From positions 2,862,501 through 2,926,500 of the forward strand of contig CP016269.1 in NCBI GenBank assembly GCA_001880285.1: 64,000 nucleotides of DNA, read 5' to 3'. This document shows positions 1 through 9,147 of this stretch, one piece after another (the stretch's first letter is position 1; every line of letters starts with the position of its first letter). Source of the stretch: Flavobacteriaceae bacterium UJ101. GTDB taxonomy: Bacteria; Bacteroidota; Bacteroidia; Flavobacteriales; UJ101. The translations under genes were made by a program, and so were the position numbers. The notes beneath the pieces were generated by a model. The model did no database searches and was not told where the DNA came from. It saw nothing but the letters and a program-made list of their open reading frames with translations.

Positions 1-2
1 TA

Positions 3-3000
3 CCGGATCCTATTTTATCAGATCAGAATTATATATATGTAGAAGAACCCTTAGAGGCAACGGCAAGTATCACAACAGGGACCCAGAGGTTGCAGAGCAT
101 CCAATATTTTGATGGATTAGGAAGGCCGACGCAAAGTATTGGCATTCAGCAGAGTCCAGCGGGGAAAGATCTAGTGACCCCGATTGTGTATGATGAGTTT
201 GGAAGACCAACCCACGATTACTTACCGTATGAGAGTAGTCAGAATACAGGTGCCTATATAGAGAATACCACAGCAATAACAGGAGTTGAACGTTATTACA
301 GTACGCATTACGACAATGAAACCCATCCCTTTAGCCAGAAGGAATTAGAAGCTTCACCATTGAATCGAGTATTGAAACAGGCGGCACCAGGAAAAGCATG
401 GAATTTAGGGTCAGAACATGAGATTGAGTTTGGGTATGAGACGAACACCACAGATGAAGTGAGACGTTTTGATGCGAAGACGGATGCTAATTTTGTACCG
501 AGTTTAGAGAATAAAGGTTATTATGGAGCGGGTGAATTATACAAGACGGTAACCAGAGATGAGAATCATACCCAGGGCAAAGCGCATACGATAGAGGAGT
601 TTAAAGATAAAGAAGGACGAGTCGTATTAAAACGAACGTATGATGATACAGAGAGTGCATTGGATACGTATTATGTTTATGATATATACGGTAATCTAAG
701 TTATGTCTTACCTCCGAAGATGAAAGGGAGTAAAGAGAACTTATCGGAATTAGGCTATCAATACCAATATGATGGACGAAATCGTTTGGTGGAGAAGCAA
801 CTACCAGGGAAAGATCGGGAGTATATGGTATATGACAAGCAAGACCGATTGGTAGCAACACAAGATGGGAATTTAGGAAAAGATAAAATCTGGATTTTCA
901 CTAAATACGATCAATTTGGAAGGGTATTGTATACAGGGAAATTGACAGGAGGTAGTCGAACAGAAGTTCAAAGTGCCGTAAACGCAAAAGGAAGCAATAA
1001 TGAAGTTCGATCAAATACAGGATTTAAGGAAGATGATCAACTAACGATACCTTATACGAATACGGGAGCATATCCAGAGGCTAAAATTACAACAGAAGTA
1101 TTAATGGTGAATATCTACGATGATTATCCATCTGAGAGTTTAGGAGGAGCAAGTAGTATAGAAGGACAGCCGGTGATAACGGCAAGTAGTGTTCCAAGTA
1201 CGAAAGGATTACAAACGGCTAGTTATGTAAAAGTAGAAGGACAATCGAAATGGATGAAGAGTTATACGTATTACGATACGAAATCGAGACCTGTACGAGT
1301 GTATACAAAGAACTATTTAGGAGGTCATACAGTAGTGGATAGTAAACTAGACTTTAGAGGAAAAACAGAGTACACTAAAACGAGACATAAACGAACGAGT
1401 AGTACAACTACAGAACAAGAAACCAAGACTTGGTATGAATACGATCATGCCGAACGTTTGGTTGGTACAAGGCAACAAGATGCAGGAGGACAAGAAGTGA
1501 CCTTAGCACATAATGTGTATGATGGATTAGGACAATTGCAAGAGAAGCAAGTAGGGAATGGATTACAGAAGGTTGATTATAGGTATAATATACGAGGATG
1601 GCTGACGGATATTAATAATGCGACCACAAATGAGAACCCAGAGAATGATTTGTTTAGCTTTAAGATTCATTATGATAGTATAGAGACTAGTATAGGACAT
1701 GTAAAAGGTTTATATAACGGAAATATTAGTCAGACGCAGTGGAAAACGGCCAATGATAATAAGCTGAGAAGTTACGGATATGAATATGATGCACTAAACC
1801 GAATTAATGTGGCATTGTATGAAGCATCGGGAGTTACACCAAATTCCTATAATGTAAGTAATATAACGTATGATGAGAATGGTAACATTAAGAGTTTAAA
1901 TAGATGGATGCAAGAGGGTGTTTTAATGGATCAGTTGACGTATACATATGATTCAGGAAATCGTTTAATGAAGGTGTTAGATAAGGGTAACGGTAATGGA
2001 TTTAAAGATGATGCTGATATTTTAAATAATAATCAAGATTATTGGTATGATGTAAATGGAAACATGACCCAAGACAAGAACAAAGGGATTACCCATATAA
2101 AGTACAATCATTTAAACTTACCGATTGAAATTGTATTTGCAGGAGGAAATAAAATAGAATATCTTTACGATGCAGCAGGAATGAAGTTGCAGAAGAAGGT
2201 CATTGAAGAAGGAAAAGAGGATGTAGTTACCGACTATTTGGATGGTTATCAGTATGTAGATGGAGTATTAGAATTTTACCCACATGCAGAAGGTTATGTA
2301 AATATGAAGAGTGGTACGCCTGAATACGTATATAATTATACGGATCATTTAGGGAATGTACGAGTGAGTTATGTTAATGAAGATGGAAAAGCAAAGATTG
2401 TAGAGGAATCGAACTATTATCCGTTTGGTTTGAGACATAAGGGTTATAACAACCAATCTAACCCATTGACAGATAAATATAAGTACGGATATTTAGGACA
2501 AGAGAGACAAGATGAGTTAGGACTTAACTGGCATACATATCGTTATCGAAATGCTGATCCAGCATTAGGAAGATTCTTTGGAATTGATCCAGTATCGGAA
2601 GAATATATGTCCATTTCAACATATCAGTTTGCACATAACAATCCTGTTTGGAAGATTGAGATAGAAGGATTAGAAGGTCAAGAGACTAGTGGTAACGATG
2701 TTGTAAATAATGAACCTGTGGGGATAAAAGGAGAATTTGGGATTGGATTTGGAAAAAGAGTTGGGCTTTCAATTAATGTTTTAGGTATTGAATTATCAGG
2801 TGTTTACGATAGAGGAAGTGCTAGGTTTGAAGTGGAATTAGGAGTTAATGAAAATGGAGATATTATAGGTGATGCTAATGCTGTTTATACCGAAGGGTAT
2901 GAATTAAGTACTCCTTTTTATGGAGAAAAGCAAGAAACAAAAATAAAATATAAAGATTATTCATCAGAAAAAGAAGGTAGTTTAACAACAGTAGTTCCTG

Positions 3001-3788
3001 AACAAAATGTTAATGCCGAAAAAGAAAGTGTATCGGGTTATAATGTAGGTAATGTTAATATTGAAAATAAAGTTTCTGAACAAGGAAGCTTTAAAGTAGA
3101 AGAGTATAAATCTACTAGTTCTAAAAATGTAGTACATCATGTAAATACTTCTACAGGTTCATTCAAAGGAAGTGGAAATAAAACAAAATCTCAAAATGGT
3201 AGTATAACATTATTTGGTATAAGTGCAAATGCAGGAATAAGTGTAGATGCAGCAGTTAAAGTTGAAGGAGGGACTAATAACCCTAATCCTTATAGTCAAT
3301 CACCTGGTTATTATGGAAGCAGGTGTTTTATTGAAGGGACAGGTATATTGATGGAGAGTGGAGAACAAAAAGTAATTGAGCAAATAAAAGTTGGAGATGT
3401 TATAAAAACTTATAATTTTAATACAAAAATGATAGAAAATAAAAAGGTATTACATATTGATAATCCTATACATTATCATTTTGTTAAAATGTATTTTTCA
3501 AATAACGTAATAAATGTAAATACAGAAGATCATCCTTATTATGTTAAAGGAAAAGGTTGGGCATCATTTAATCCTCATTTAACTAAATCAAATTATAATT
3601 TAGATGTTAAAAAGATAGAGATTAATGATGATGTTTATTTTTATGATGATAAGGAAGGTAGTTTGATTAATATTAAATTGATTAAACTAGAAAAAATTAA
3701 TAAAAAGTTAAGAACATATAATTTATCTGAAGTGGAAGATAATCACAACTTTTTTGCAAATAAGATTTTGGTGCATAATAAATTTTAA
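3..3788 (+). CDS. RHS repeat protein with C-terminal Hint domain (5' partial)
   Basis: The reading frame is open from the first bases of the window, so the true start lies upstream; the TTG at 90 is only the first in-frame start-like codon. The visible N-terminal part (NYIYVEEP, then IQYFDGLGRP) resembles the conserved start region of Bacteroidota RHS proteins. The middle is filled with YD-type repeats (YDxxGR, YDENGN), and the RHS-associated core (TDHLGNVRVSY, YYPFGL) lies at about 2330-2450. The end, from the Cys codon at 3324 to the stop, looks like a Hint self-processing domain: CFIEGTGIL, a TEDHP block, and a terminal LVHN. RHS proteins are large surface or secreted shells that usually deliver a variable C-terminal toxin. 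Here only two residues follow VHN, so no toxin lies behind the Hint domain. The GC-richer, conserved body gives way to AT-rich DNA after about 2650, as is typical for exchanged tips. Confidence 0.9.
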   Translation, partial: PDPILSDQNYIYVEEPLEATASITTGTQRLQSIQYFDGLGRPTQSIGIQQSPAGKDLVTPIVYDEFGRPTHDYLPYESSQNTGAYIENTTAITGVERYYSTHYDNETHPFSQKELEASPLNRVLKQAAPGKAWNLGSEHEIEFGYETNTTDEVRRFDAKTDANFVPSLENKGYYGAGELYKTVTRDENHTQGKAHTIEEFKDKEGRVVLKRTYDDTESALDTYYVYDIYGNLSYVLPPKMKGSKENLSELGYQYQYDGRNRLVEKQLPGKDREYMVYDKQDRLVATQDGNLGKDKIWIFTKYDQFGRVLYTGKLTGGSRTEVQSAVNAKGSNNEVRSNTGFKEDDQLTIPYTNTGAYPEAKITTEVLMVNIYDDYPSESLGGASSIEGQPVITASSVPSTKGLQTASYVKVEGQSKWMKSYTYYDTKSRPVRVYTKNYLGGHTVVDSKLDFRGKTEYTKTRHKRTSSTTTEQETKTWYEYDHAERLVGTRQQDAGGQEVTLAHNVYDGLGQLQEKQVGNGLQKVDYRYNIRGWLTDINNATTNENPENDLFSFKIHYDSIETSIGHVKGLYNGNISQTQWKTANDNKLRSYGYEYDALNRINVALYEASGVTPNSYNVSNITYDENGNIKSLNRWMQEGVLMDQLTYTYDSGNRLMKVLDKGNGNGFKDDADILNNNQDYWYDVNGNMTQDKNKGITHIKYNHLNLPIEIVFAGGNKIEYLYDAAGMKLQKKVIEEGKEDVVTDYLDGYQYVDGVLEFYPHAEGYVNMKSGTPEYVYNYTDHLGNVRVSYVNEDGKAKIVEESNYYPFGLRHKGYNNQSNPLTDKYKYGYLGQERQDELGLNWHTYRYRNADPALGRFFGIDPVSEEYMSISTYQFAHNNPVWKIEIEGLEGQETSGNDVVNNEPVGIKGEFGIGFGKRVGLSINVLGIELSGVYDRGSARFEVELGVNENGDIIGDANAVYTEGYELSTPFYGEKQETKIKYKDYSSEKEGSLTTVVPEQNVNAEKESVSGYNVGNVNIENKVSEQGSFKVEEYKSTSSKNVVHHVNTSTGSFKGSGNKTKSQNGSITLFGISANAGISVDAAVKVEGGTNNPNPYSQSPGYYGSRCFIEGTGILMESGEQKVIEQIKVGDVIKTYNFNTKMIENKKVLHIDNPIHYHFVKMYFSNNVINVNTEDHPYYVKGKGWASFNPHLTKSNYNLDVKKIEINDDVYFYDDKEGSLINIKLIKLEKINKKLRTYNLSEVEDNHNFFANKILVHNKF
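2151..2452 (+). repeat. RHS core segment duplicated at 4273-4571
   Basis: This part of the main RHS gene (coding IEYLYDAAGMKLQKK through YYPFGL) is nearly identical at DNA level to 4273-4571; one codon is missing in the second copy. The similarity starts abruptly at AAAATAGAAT in both copies and fades after GGTTATAACAA. It marks the homology that allows RHS tips to be swapped by recombination. Confidence 0.9.
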
Positions 3789-3794
3789 TATAAT

Positions 3795-4157
3795 ATGAAT
3801 TTTAAAATTAAAAGAGGATTAAGTTTTGGTATTGATTTAATGATAATAGCCTTGTTGATAATAATTATAGAATTTATAATTGAATTTAATGATGACTATT
3901 TCTATTATATGATGTATGGCTGTTTATTTTTAAAAGATGTTTTATCAAAAAAAGGATCTTTAGGTAAATTAATATTGGGCTTAAAATTAGAAACGAATAA
4001 TAATCAGTATCGTTATTTTCGAATTATTTCAAGGAATTTCTCTCTAGTTTTGTGGCCAATAGAAGCTATTGTTTTTACTATTTATGGTAAAAGGATAGGA
4101 GATTATATATTTAAAACCGATGTGGTATTAGATAATAAAATAAATGATAGCATATAA
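3795..4157 (+). CDS. RDD family small membrane protein
   Basis: 120 residues. Features of the RDD family are visible: an N-terminal basic stretch followed by a hydrophobic segment (about 13-29), a second membrane stretch, the SLGKLILGLKL block in the middle, an R..RN pair, and the closing GKRIGDYIFKTDVV block. RDD proteins are small inner-membrane proteins; some have been proposed to act in transport, but most have no known role. The gene begins 6 bp after the RHS stop codon and is followed by an intrinsic terminator, so it is probably co-transcribed with the RHS gene. That position is where an immunity gene would be expected, but this role is inferred from context only. Base composition is as AT-rich as the RHS tip, which suggests it moves with the tip. 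Confidence 0.8.
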   Translation: MNFKIKRGLSFGIDLMIIALLIIIIEFIIEFNDDYFYYMMYGCLFLKDVLSKKGSLGKLILGLKLETNNNQYRYFRIISRNFSLVLWPIEAIVFTIYGKRIGDYIFKTDVVLDNKINDSI

Positions 4158-4174
4158 ATTGATATAGTTAAAGT

Positions 4175-4211
4175 AAAGCAGTCTATCCGTAAAAAGTTAG
4201 GCTGCTTTTTT
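4175..4211 (+). terminator. Intrinsic terminator after the RHS-RDD unit
   Basis: An 11-bp stem (4175-4185 with 4198-4208, one T-G wobble) has a 12-nt loop and ends in a run of T. It closes the RHS-RDD transcript and separates it from the orphan RHS cassette downstream. Confidence 0.75.
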
Positions 4212-4221
4212 AAATTTTAGT

Positions 4222-5511
4222 GTGATAGTTAAGTTTGGGATAGGGAAAGGCGATAGCCTCCCGTTTGTCAGAAAAATAGAATATCTTTACGATGCAGCGG
4301 GAATGAAGTTGCAGAAGAAGGTCATTGAAGGAAGTAAGACAACAGTAACGGATTATTTGGATGGTTATCAGTATGTAGATGGAGTATTAGAATTTTACCC
4401 ACATGCAGAAGGTTATGTAAATATGAAGAGTGGTAAACCTGAATATGTGTATAATTATACGGATCATTTAGGGAATGTTCGGGTGAGTTATGTAAATGAA
4501 GATGGAAAAGCAAAGATTGTTGAGGAATCAAATTATTATCCCTTTGGTTTAAAACATAATGGTTATAACAAAGTAGTATATCCAATAGCGGAGAAGTATA
4601 AGTATGGTTATAACGGTAAAGAACTTACGGATGAGCTAGGTTATAATATGCTAGAGATGGATATGCGCCAATTTGATCCAGCCATTGCAAGGTGGGTAGT
4701 TCAAGATCCAGTAGTGCATCATAGTATGAGTTCTTATACCGGTTTTGATAATAACCCAGTGTTTTGGGCAGATCCTAGTGGGGCGGATTCGGAAACCATG
4801 CGCTTACAAGGAACTGATGGTAAATGGCATACTTTAAAAGAAGGTGAAGATTATGAAACGGTTTATCAGGCTGAGGATAGTGGGGATAATGATGGCGATT
4901 ACTATGATCAAGATGGAAACTATTTATTTTCTGATGGAATAGATGATGGACGAGTGTATCAATTTAATAGTGATGTAAATGTTTTTAACTTAAATATATT
5001 TAATTATTTAGGTAAAGTGAATAAAGTAAAAATGACTTTTACTGGAAAAGCTAACCCTAAAAAACTGAAAGAAGCTATTGGAGTTTTAAATTTGATACAA
5101 GTATTAAGTAATGGTCAAGAATTTATTCGTATGAGTTTTGAAGCGGTAGGAGGTCCTTGGGGTAATGGATCGCCTGAAAATGGGAAATACTTAGTTCATA
5201 CGTTACTGGATAGAGGTCCGAAAGGATGGTACAATAAAGGGATGACTAAAAAAGGTATTGGCTTTAGTTTAAATGTTGATCCTTTATTTAAAACGGGAAG
5301 ATCTTTACTAAGAATTCATCCAGATGGAGGGAAATATTATGGTACACAAGGTTGTATTGGATTGACATGTGATGTAGGTGGATTAGTGAAATTTAGAGAT
5401 TATACACAAAATATTCTTGCATCTCAAAAAAATATCTCTCTTGAAATAAATATATTAAATAATCCTAATAATAATGGGTATGGAAAAAAAGTTAAGTCAA
5501 ATGGAGAATAG
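4222..5511 (+). CDS. Orphan RHS C-terminal cassette with L,D-transpeptidase-like tip
   Basis: The frame opens with a GTG at 4222, and the first 17 or so residues have no RHS similarity. From 4273 it repeats the RHS core of the upstream gene (YLYDAAGMKLQKK, TDHLGNVRVSY, YYPFGL) and continues with the usual end of the core (GYNGKELTDELG, DPAIARWVVQDPV, WADPSG). The tip of about 230 residues is unique. Near its end it has LLRIHPDGG...GTQGCIGLTCDV, an H...GC[IV]G arrangement like the catalytic His/Cys of L,D-transpeptidase-fold enzymes, including secreted Tlde1-type toxins that attack peptidoglycan precursors. The toxin call is inferred from that motif and from the RHS setting. No promoter was seen directly upstream, so it may be a silent reserve tip. 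Two lipoprotein genes follow with overlap or near-overlap. Confidence 0.75.
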   Translation: MIVKFGIGKGDSLPFVRKIEYLYDAAGMKLQKKVIEGSKTTVTDYLDGYQYVDGVLEFYPHAEGYVNMKSGKPEYVYNYTDHLGNVRVSYVNEDGKAKIVEESNYYPFGLKHNGYNKVVYPIAEKYKYGYNGKELTDELGYNMLEMDMRQFDPAIARWVVQDPVVHHSMSSYTGFDNNPVFWADPSGADSETMRLQGTDGKWHTLKEGEDYETVYQAEDSGDNDGDYYDQDGNYLFSDGIDDGRVYQFNSDVNVFNLNIFNYLGKVNKVKMTFTGKANPKKLKEAIGVLNLIQVLSNGQEFIRMSFEAVGGPWGNGSPENGKYLVHTLLDRGPKGWYNKGMTKKGIGFSLNVDPLFKTGRSLLRIHPDGGKYYGTQGCIGLTCDVGGLVKFRDYTQNILASQKNISLEINILNNPNNNGYGKKVKSNGE

Positions 5512-6103
5512 AATAATTATATTTTGTTTAGTATGTTTATTTGTATCATGTAAAGAGATTTATAAAATAAAAAATGATTTAATAGAAAGTAGATCTCAAA
5601 CAAAAGTTAAAAGAGAAATAACTTCTTTTAAACCTGATATGATAATTAATAATCAAATTACTTTTATGAAGTCTTGTGATTTTTTAGAAAATACAAAAAA
5701 GTATAATGGGAGAATATTTATAAAGAATAAAATGAATACTCAATGTTTGGTTTTAGGAACTAATTATGGAGGAGGGGAAAATGAATTTAAAGAAGCAGAG
5801 ATAGTATATTTTAAAGATTTAGATTTTAAAAAATATTCTGTTGATAAAAAATCTTTAGATTTTTATACTATGGATGTAAAAGAATTTATAACAGAATCTT
5901 TTATACAACTAGGAATGTCAAAACATGAAATTATTAAAAAGAAAGGATTAGATTATGAAGAAGTAAAGAATGGTATTTCTTATGTTTTAAAATATCCTAA
6001 TGCTAAGATTTTGAAAGAATATAATATGCCTTCCTATTGTGCAAATTTTTATTTCAAAGACGGTAAATTAATAGAATATTCTTTTGGATTTGAAACTCCA
6101 TAA
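5501..6103 (+). CDS. Lipoprotein, candidate immunity protein for the RHS tip
   Basis: I choose the ATG at 5501 (MENRIIIF) over one at 5474 because it gives a clean lipoprotein signal: a short start, a hydrophobic core and the lipobox FVSC, with the modified Cys near residue 18. The gene overlaps the end of the RHS cassette by 11 bp, which implies coupled translation. The mature part of about 180 residues is rich in Lys and has no family I recognise; FxDGKLIEYSFGFE near the end is reminiscent of small periplasmic beta-rich proteins. A periplasmic lipid-anchored partner is what would be expected if the upstream tip acts on the cell wall. The immunity role is inferred from position and localisation only. 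Confidence 0.65.
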   Translation: MENRIIIFCLVCLFVSCKEIYKIKNDLIESRSQTKVKREITSFKPDMIINNQITFMKSCDFLENTKKYNGRIFIKNKMNTQCLVLGTNYGGGENEFKEAEIVYFKDLDFKKYSVDKKSLDFYTMDVKEFITESFIQLGMSKHEIIKKKGLDYEEVKNGISYVLKYPNAKILKEYNMPSYCANFYFKDGKLIEYSFGFETP

Positions 6104-6104
6104 A

Positions 6105-6542
6105 ATGAAGTTATTACAATTGTTAACACTATTTATATTGTTAAATAGTTGTTCTAAACAAGGAAAAATAAAAAAAAATCAAGGTTCTTTAATAAAGAAT
6201 GATACTATTATATATTATGATCTTGAAGAAATTAGTTTAGAAGGTACTGAGGTAAAAGTTCTTTATTCTAACGATACTATTAATAAGGCAACTATTAATA
6301 TTTATGGAGAAACTGGTCAAAATGAAATTATTTATATTTTTAATAATGATATTATAAATGTAGAGGAGAAAGTTTACCAATATGAAGAACCGATAAATGT
6401 TTCTTCAGGAAATAAGCCACATTTGAAATCTTATCAAAAATATACTATGAATTATGAAGGAGAAATTGAAAATAATGATGATGAAGAAATAATAGATGTT
6501 TTTGATGTTTTCAGATCTAAAATACCTTTTTATTTAAAATAA
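6105..6542 (+). CDS. Second small lipoprotein behind the RHS cassette
   Basis: The ATG at 6105 begins one base after the previous stop codon and gives MKLLQLLTLFILLNSC, a textbook lipoprotein signal with lipobox LNSC. The earlier in-frame ATG at 6084 lies inside the upstream gene and would spoil the signal. The mature protein of about 125 residues is acidic, with Glu/Asp/Asn-rich stretches (NNDDEEIIDVFDVF). No family is recognised. It may be a second immunity or accessory protein of the cassette; this is inference from the tight spacing. Confidence 0.6.
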   Translation: MKLLQLLTLFILLNSCSKQGKIKKNQGSLIKNDTIIYYDLEEISLEGTEVKVLYSNDTINKATINIYGETGQNEIIYIFNNDIINVEEKVYQYEEPINVSSGNKPHLKSYQKYTMNYEGEIENNDDEEIIDVFDVFRSKIPFYLK

Positions 6543-6765
6543 TTAAGAAATATAATAAGTTTGATTTTTTAATTAGTATACAAAAGTAATGGTCTAAATT
6601 TTATAGGTCATTATTTTTTGTTTTAAAAATAATAGTTTATTTTTATTATGTTTTATTAAATTTTCTAAAAAATGTTATTTGAGATATTTAGGTCATCATT
6701 ATAACAAAGTTCAAAATAGAAAAGATATAATATGGGATTAGAATAACATTAGCTAACTTTAAATT

Positions 6766-7914
6766 ATGAAAATAAATATTATTAACCTTTTTATTTTTAC
6801 TGGAGTTATACAAGGATTTATTTTTGGAATATTTATTTTTACATCTCCTTTTTTTAAAAGTAAAATCAATAGATTTTTAGCTTTAACTATAATTACTTTA
6901 TCATTAAGTAATTTGAATTATTGGTTTATTGATACAGGGTTAGAAAAGAAATATAGTTTAATTGATATAGTTTATTTACCATGGAATTTGATTTTTCCTG
7001 TTTTTTTCTATTGTTATGTAAGTGAATATTATAAAAATTATATTACAAACAAGAAATTTATAATACTTTCTTTACCTTTTATTTTATCAAGTCTTTATCA
7101 TATTTTTATTAAAATTAATAGTTATGGATTAAATAAAACGGAATATTTTTCTAATGTATCATTATTTTATTCATTGGAAGAGTATTTTGCTATTGTGATT
7201 ACAATTATTTCTGGAATAAAAGCATACACTATAATAACTGAAAAAAAAACAGATTTATTAAATAGCCTTTCATGGTTAATAGATTTTTTAAAAGCGGGAT
7301 TAATATTAATTATCATCTGGATAACGGTTTATTCTGCATCATTAATTTTTAATTTCTATAAGTCATGGATTTTTTATCCTTTATGGATAGGATTATCTAT
7401 ATTATTTTATTGGATAGGATATAGAGGTGTTTTTCAATTCAAATTAATTAAGGAACGTTTTAAAATTAATGAATTGAGAGAAATATATAAACAATCGAAT
7501 ATAGAAAATAAAGAAGAAACTTCTGAAAAAATTAAAAATAAAAATAATTCTACTTTTATAGAAGAAAACCCATTATTTGTAAAGTTTGAAAATTTAATAC
7601 AAGAAAAACATTTATATAGAGACCCTTCATTAAGTTTAGAATCTGTTTCTGAAGAATTAAATATTAGTTCAGGTTATCTTTCTCAAATTGTGAATAAAAT
7701 AACCAAGAAAAATTTTTCAGATTATATCAATACCTATCGAATTGAAGAGATCAAAAAAATGTTAGTGGACCCTGAGTTTGAAAAATATAGTTTGCTAGCT
7801 ATTGGTTTGGAAGCAGGTTTTAATTCTAAAACCTCTTTTTACACAGTGTTTAAGAAACATGTTGGACTTACACCTAAGCAATATAAAGATAAAAATCATC
7901 CTATTTTAAAATGA
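6766..7914 (+). CDS. Membrane-anchored AraC-type transcription regulator
   Basis: 382 residues. The first 230 or so residues contain about seven hydrophobic segments; after a Lys/Glu-rich linker the last 100 form an AraC-type DNA-binding domain. Two helix-turn-helix units are visible: SLESVSEELNISSGYLSQIVNK and SLLAIGLEAGFNSKTSFYTVFKKHVGLTPKQY. This layout (membrane sensor with a cytoplasmic AraC domain) is common in Flavobacteriia; signal and targets are unknown. The 220 bp before it are AT-rich and show no clear promoter. It stands between the RHS cassette and the kptA cluster and might control either. Confidence 0.85.
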   Translation: MKINIINLFIFTGVIQGFIFGIFIFTSPFFKSKINRFLALTIITLSLSNLNYWFIDTGLEKKYSLIDIVYLPWNLIFPVFFYCYVSEYYKNYITNKKFIILSLPFILSSLYHIFIKINSYGLNKTEYFSNVSLFYSLEEYFAIVITIISGIKAYTIITEKKTDLLNSLSWLIDFLKAGLILIIIWITVYSASLIFNFYKSWIFYPLWIGLSILFYWIGYRGVFQFKLIKERFKINELREIYKQSNIENKEETSEKIKNKNNSTFIEENPLFVKFENLIQEKHLYRDPSLSLESVSEELNISSGYLSQIVNKITKKNFSDYINTYRIEEIKKMLVDPEFEKYSLLAIGLEAGFNSKTSFYTVFKKHVGLTPKQYKDKNHPILK

Positions 7915-7920
7915 AAAGAA

Positions 7921-8235
7921 TTGTTAGATGTTTATATTAAAAGTAATAATCAAGACAGTTTAATTAAGGCTTTTTATACCATTGGAGAAGAAAACTTAAC
8001 GGAATATATACCTTTGTTGTTAACAGAAACTCATGATGAAAGAATTTCACATAACGCACTGTTTAAAGGGATTTCAGTGTATCAAAGTAAAATGTTAGCT
8101 TTGGAAAAAATATCTAATTTAAAATCTCCATGTAAGTTAACTTATCAATATGATTCTATTATTGTGAATTTTTATACCAATTGGGCTTTTAATAAAGATA
8201 ATTTCAATAAATTAATAAAAAATGAATTTAACTAA
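7921..8235 (+). CDS. Uncharacterised protein upstream of kptA
   Basis: 104 residues if started at the TTG at 7921, the first usable codon after an in-frame TGA at 7912-7914. No ATG is available before residue 58 or so, so this may be a true TTG start, or the remnant of a longer gene that has lost its beginning. The sequence (LTEYIPLLLTETHDERISHNALFKG) is helical and matches nothing I recognise. Its stop overlaps the kptA start by 14 bp, which argues that it was, or is, translated with kptA. Confidence 0.45.
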   Translation: MLDVYIKSNNQDSLIKAFYTIGEENLTEYIPLLLTETHDERISHNALFKGISVYQSKMLALEKISNLKSPCKLTYQYDSIIVNFYTNWAFNKDNFNKLIKNEFN

Positions 8236-8782
8236 ATTAAGTAAAACCATATCACATGCTTTAAGACATAAACTTGAACTATACAATTTAAAACTTAATA
8301 AAGAAGGTTGGGTTGAGTTGGAACAATTAATTCAATCATTAAAAAAAGCGGATTATAAAGAATATAAAGTGTTGAGTATTGAAGATATAGAAGAAGTAAT
8401 AAAAACTTCTCAAAAGAAGCGATTTGAAATGAAAAATGGACAAATAAGAGCTTTTTATGGACATTCTATAGATCAAAAAATGGTAAAAGAAAGTACTTTA
8501 CCACCTGATATTTTATATCATGGAACGATTAAAGCAAATGAACCGTTGATTCTTGAAGGAGGTTTAAAACCAATGAATCGACAATACGTTCATTTGTCGG
8601 AACATATTGAAGAAGCAGAATTGGTTGCGAAACGTAGAAAAAATAAGGAGACCATAATCTTAACAATTAAAGCTGAAGAGGCCTTTTCAAATGGAATTGC
8701 ATTTTATAAAGAAGGGCAAGGAATATGGTTGGCTGATCAAATCCCAGCAGATTATATTAAAATTATTGACATAAAACAATGA
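8222..8782 (+). CDS. kptA: RNA 2'-phosphotransferase, Tpt1/KptA family
   Basis: 186 residues, normal length for the family. The N-terminal winged-helix part begins SKTISHALRHKLE, matching the conserved S..LS..LRH start. The C-terminal ADP-ribosyltransferase-like part shows LYHGT, then YVHLS, and ILTIKAEEAF and GIWLADQIPADYI near the end. Family members remove a splice-junction 2'-phosphate from RNA using NAD+ and produce ADP-ribose 1'',2''-cyclic phosphate. Bacteria have no such tRNA splicing pathway, so the substrate here is unknown; RNA repair or ADP-ribose capping has been suggested for the family. It overlaps its neighbours on both sides, consistent with a small operon at 7921-9147. Confidence 0.9.
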   Translation: MNLTKLSKTISHALRHKLELYNLKLNKEGWVELEQLIQSLKKADYKEYKVLSIEDIEEVIKTSQKKRFEMKNGQIRAFYGHSIDQKMVKESTLPPDILYHGTIKANEPLILEGGLKPMNRQYVHLSEHIEEAELVAKRRKNKETIILTIKAEEAFSNGIAFYKEGQGIWLADQIPADYIKIIDIKQ

Positions 8783-9147
8783 AAAAAATATTTGGAATAA
8801 AAACCCGATATGGAATTATAAAAGGAAGAGATGGTATTTATCTTGATTCCATTGTATCTCATGATGAAACTAAAATTACTTTTGAGGGTGAATTTAATAC
8901 AGATTTAGGATTTAAAAAGTATACACTAAAATTTTCAGGAATTGTTTATTTACAATCAATTGAATTAGATTTTTGTAATAAGATTTATATGGAAAGCTTT
9001 TGTGTTATTGAAGATTCTACATTAATCAAAAGATTTAAAAAATTAAATCATTCTAATAAATTAAATGAAAATCATAAACACTATTATTTTCAAACTTATG
9101 ATACTGTATTTGAGATAGTAGCTGATCATTATGATTTGACATATTAA
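8779..9147 (+). CDS. Uncharacterised 122-residue protein behind kptA
   Basis: Starts with ATGA overlapping the kptA stop, which indicates translational coupling. The sequence is a mix of short beta-like stretches (IVYLQSIELDF, YYFQTYDTVFEIV) without signal peptide or membrane segment; no family recognised. A function linked to kptA is possible from the overlap alone. Confidence 0.6.
   Translation: MKKIFGIKTRYGIIKGRDGIYLDSIVSHDETKITFEGEFNTDLGFKKYTLKFSGIVYLQSIELDFCNKIYMESFCVIEDSTLIKRFKKLNHSNKLNENHKHYYFQTYDTVFEIVADHYDLTY

Noticed and set aside
4222-5511. Independent full-length RHS gene
   Set aside because: Only the last part of the RHS core is present; it begins abruptly at the shared segment and lacks the N-terminal repeats.
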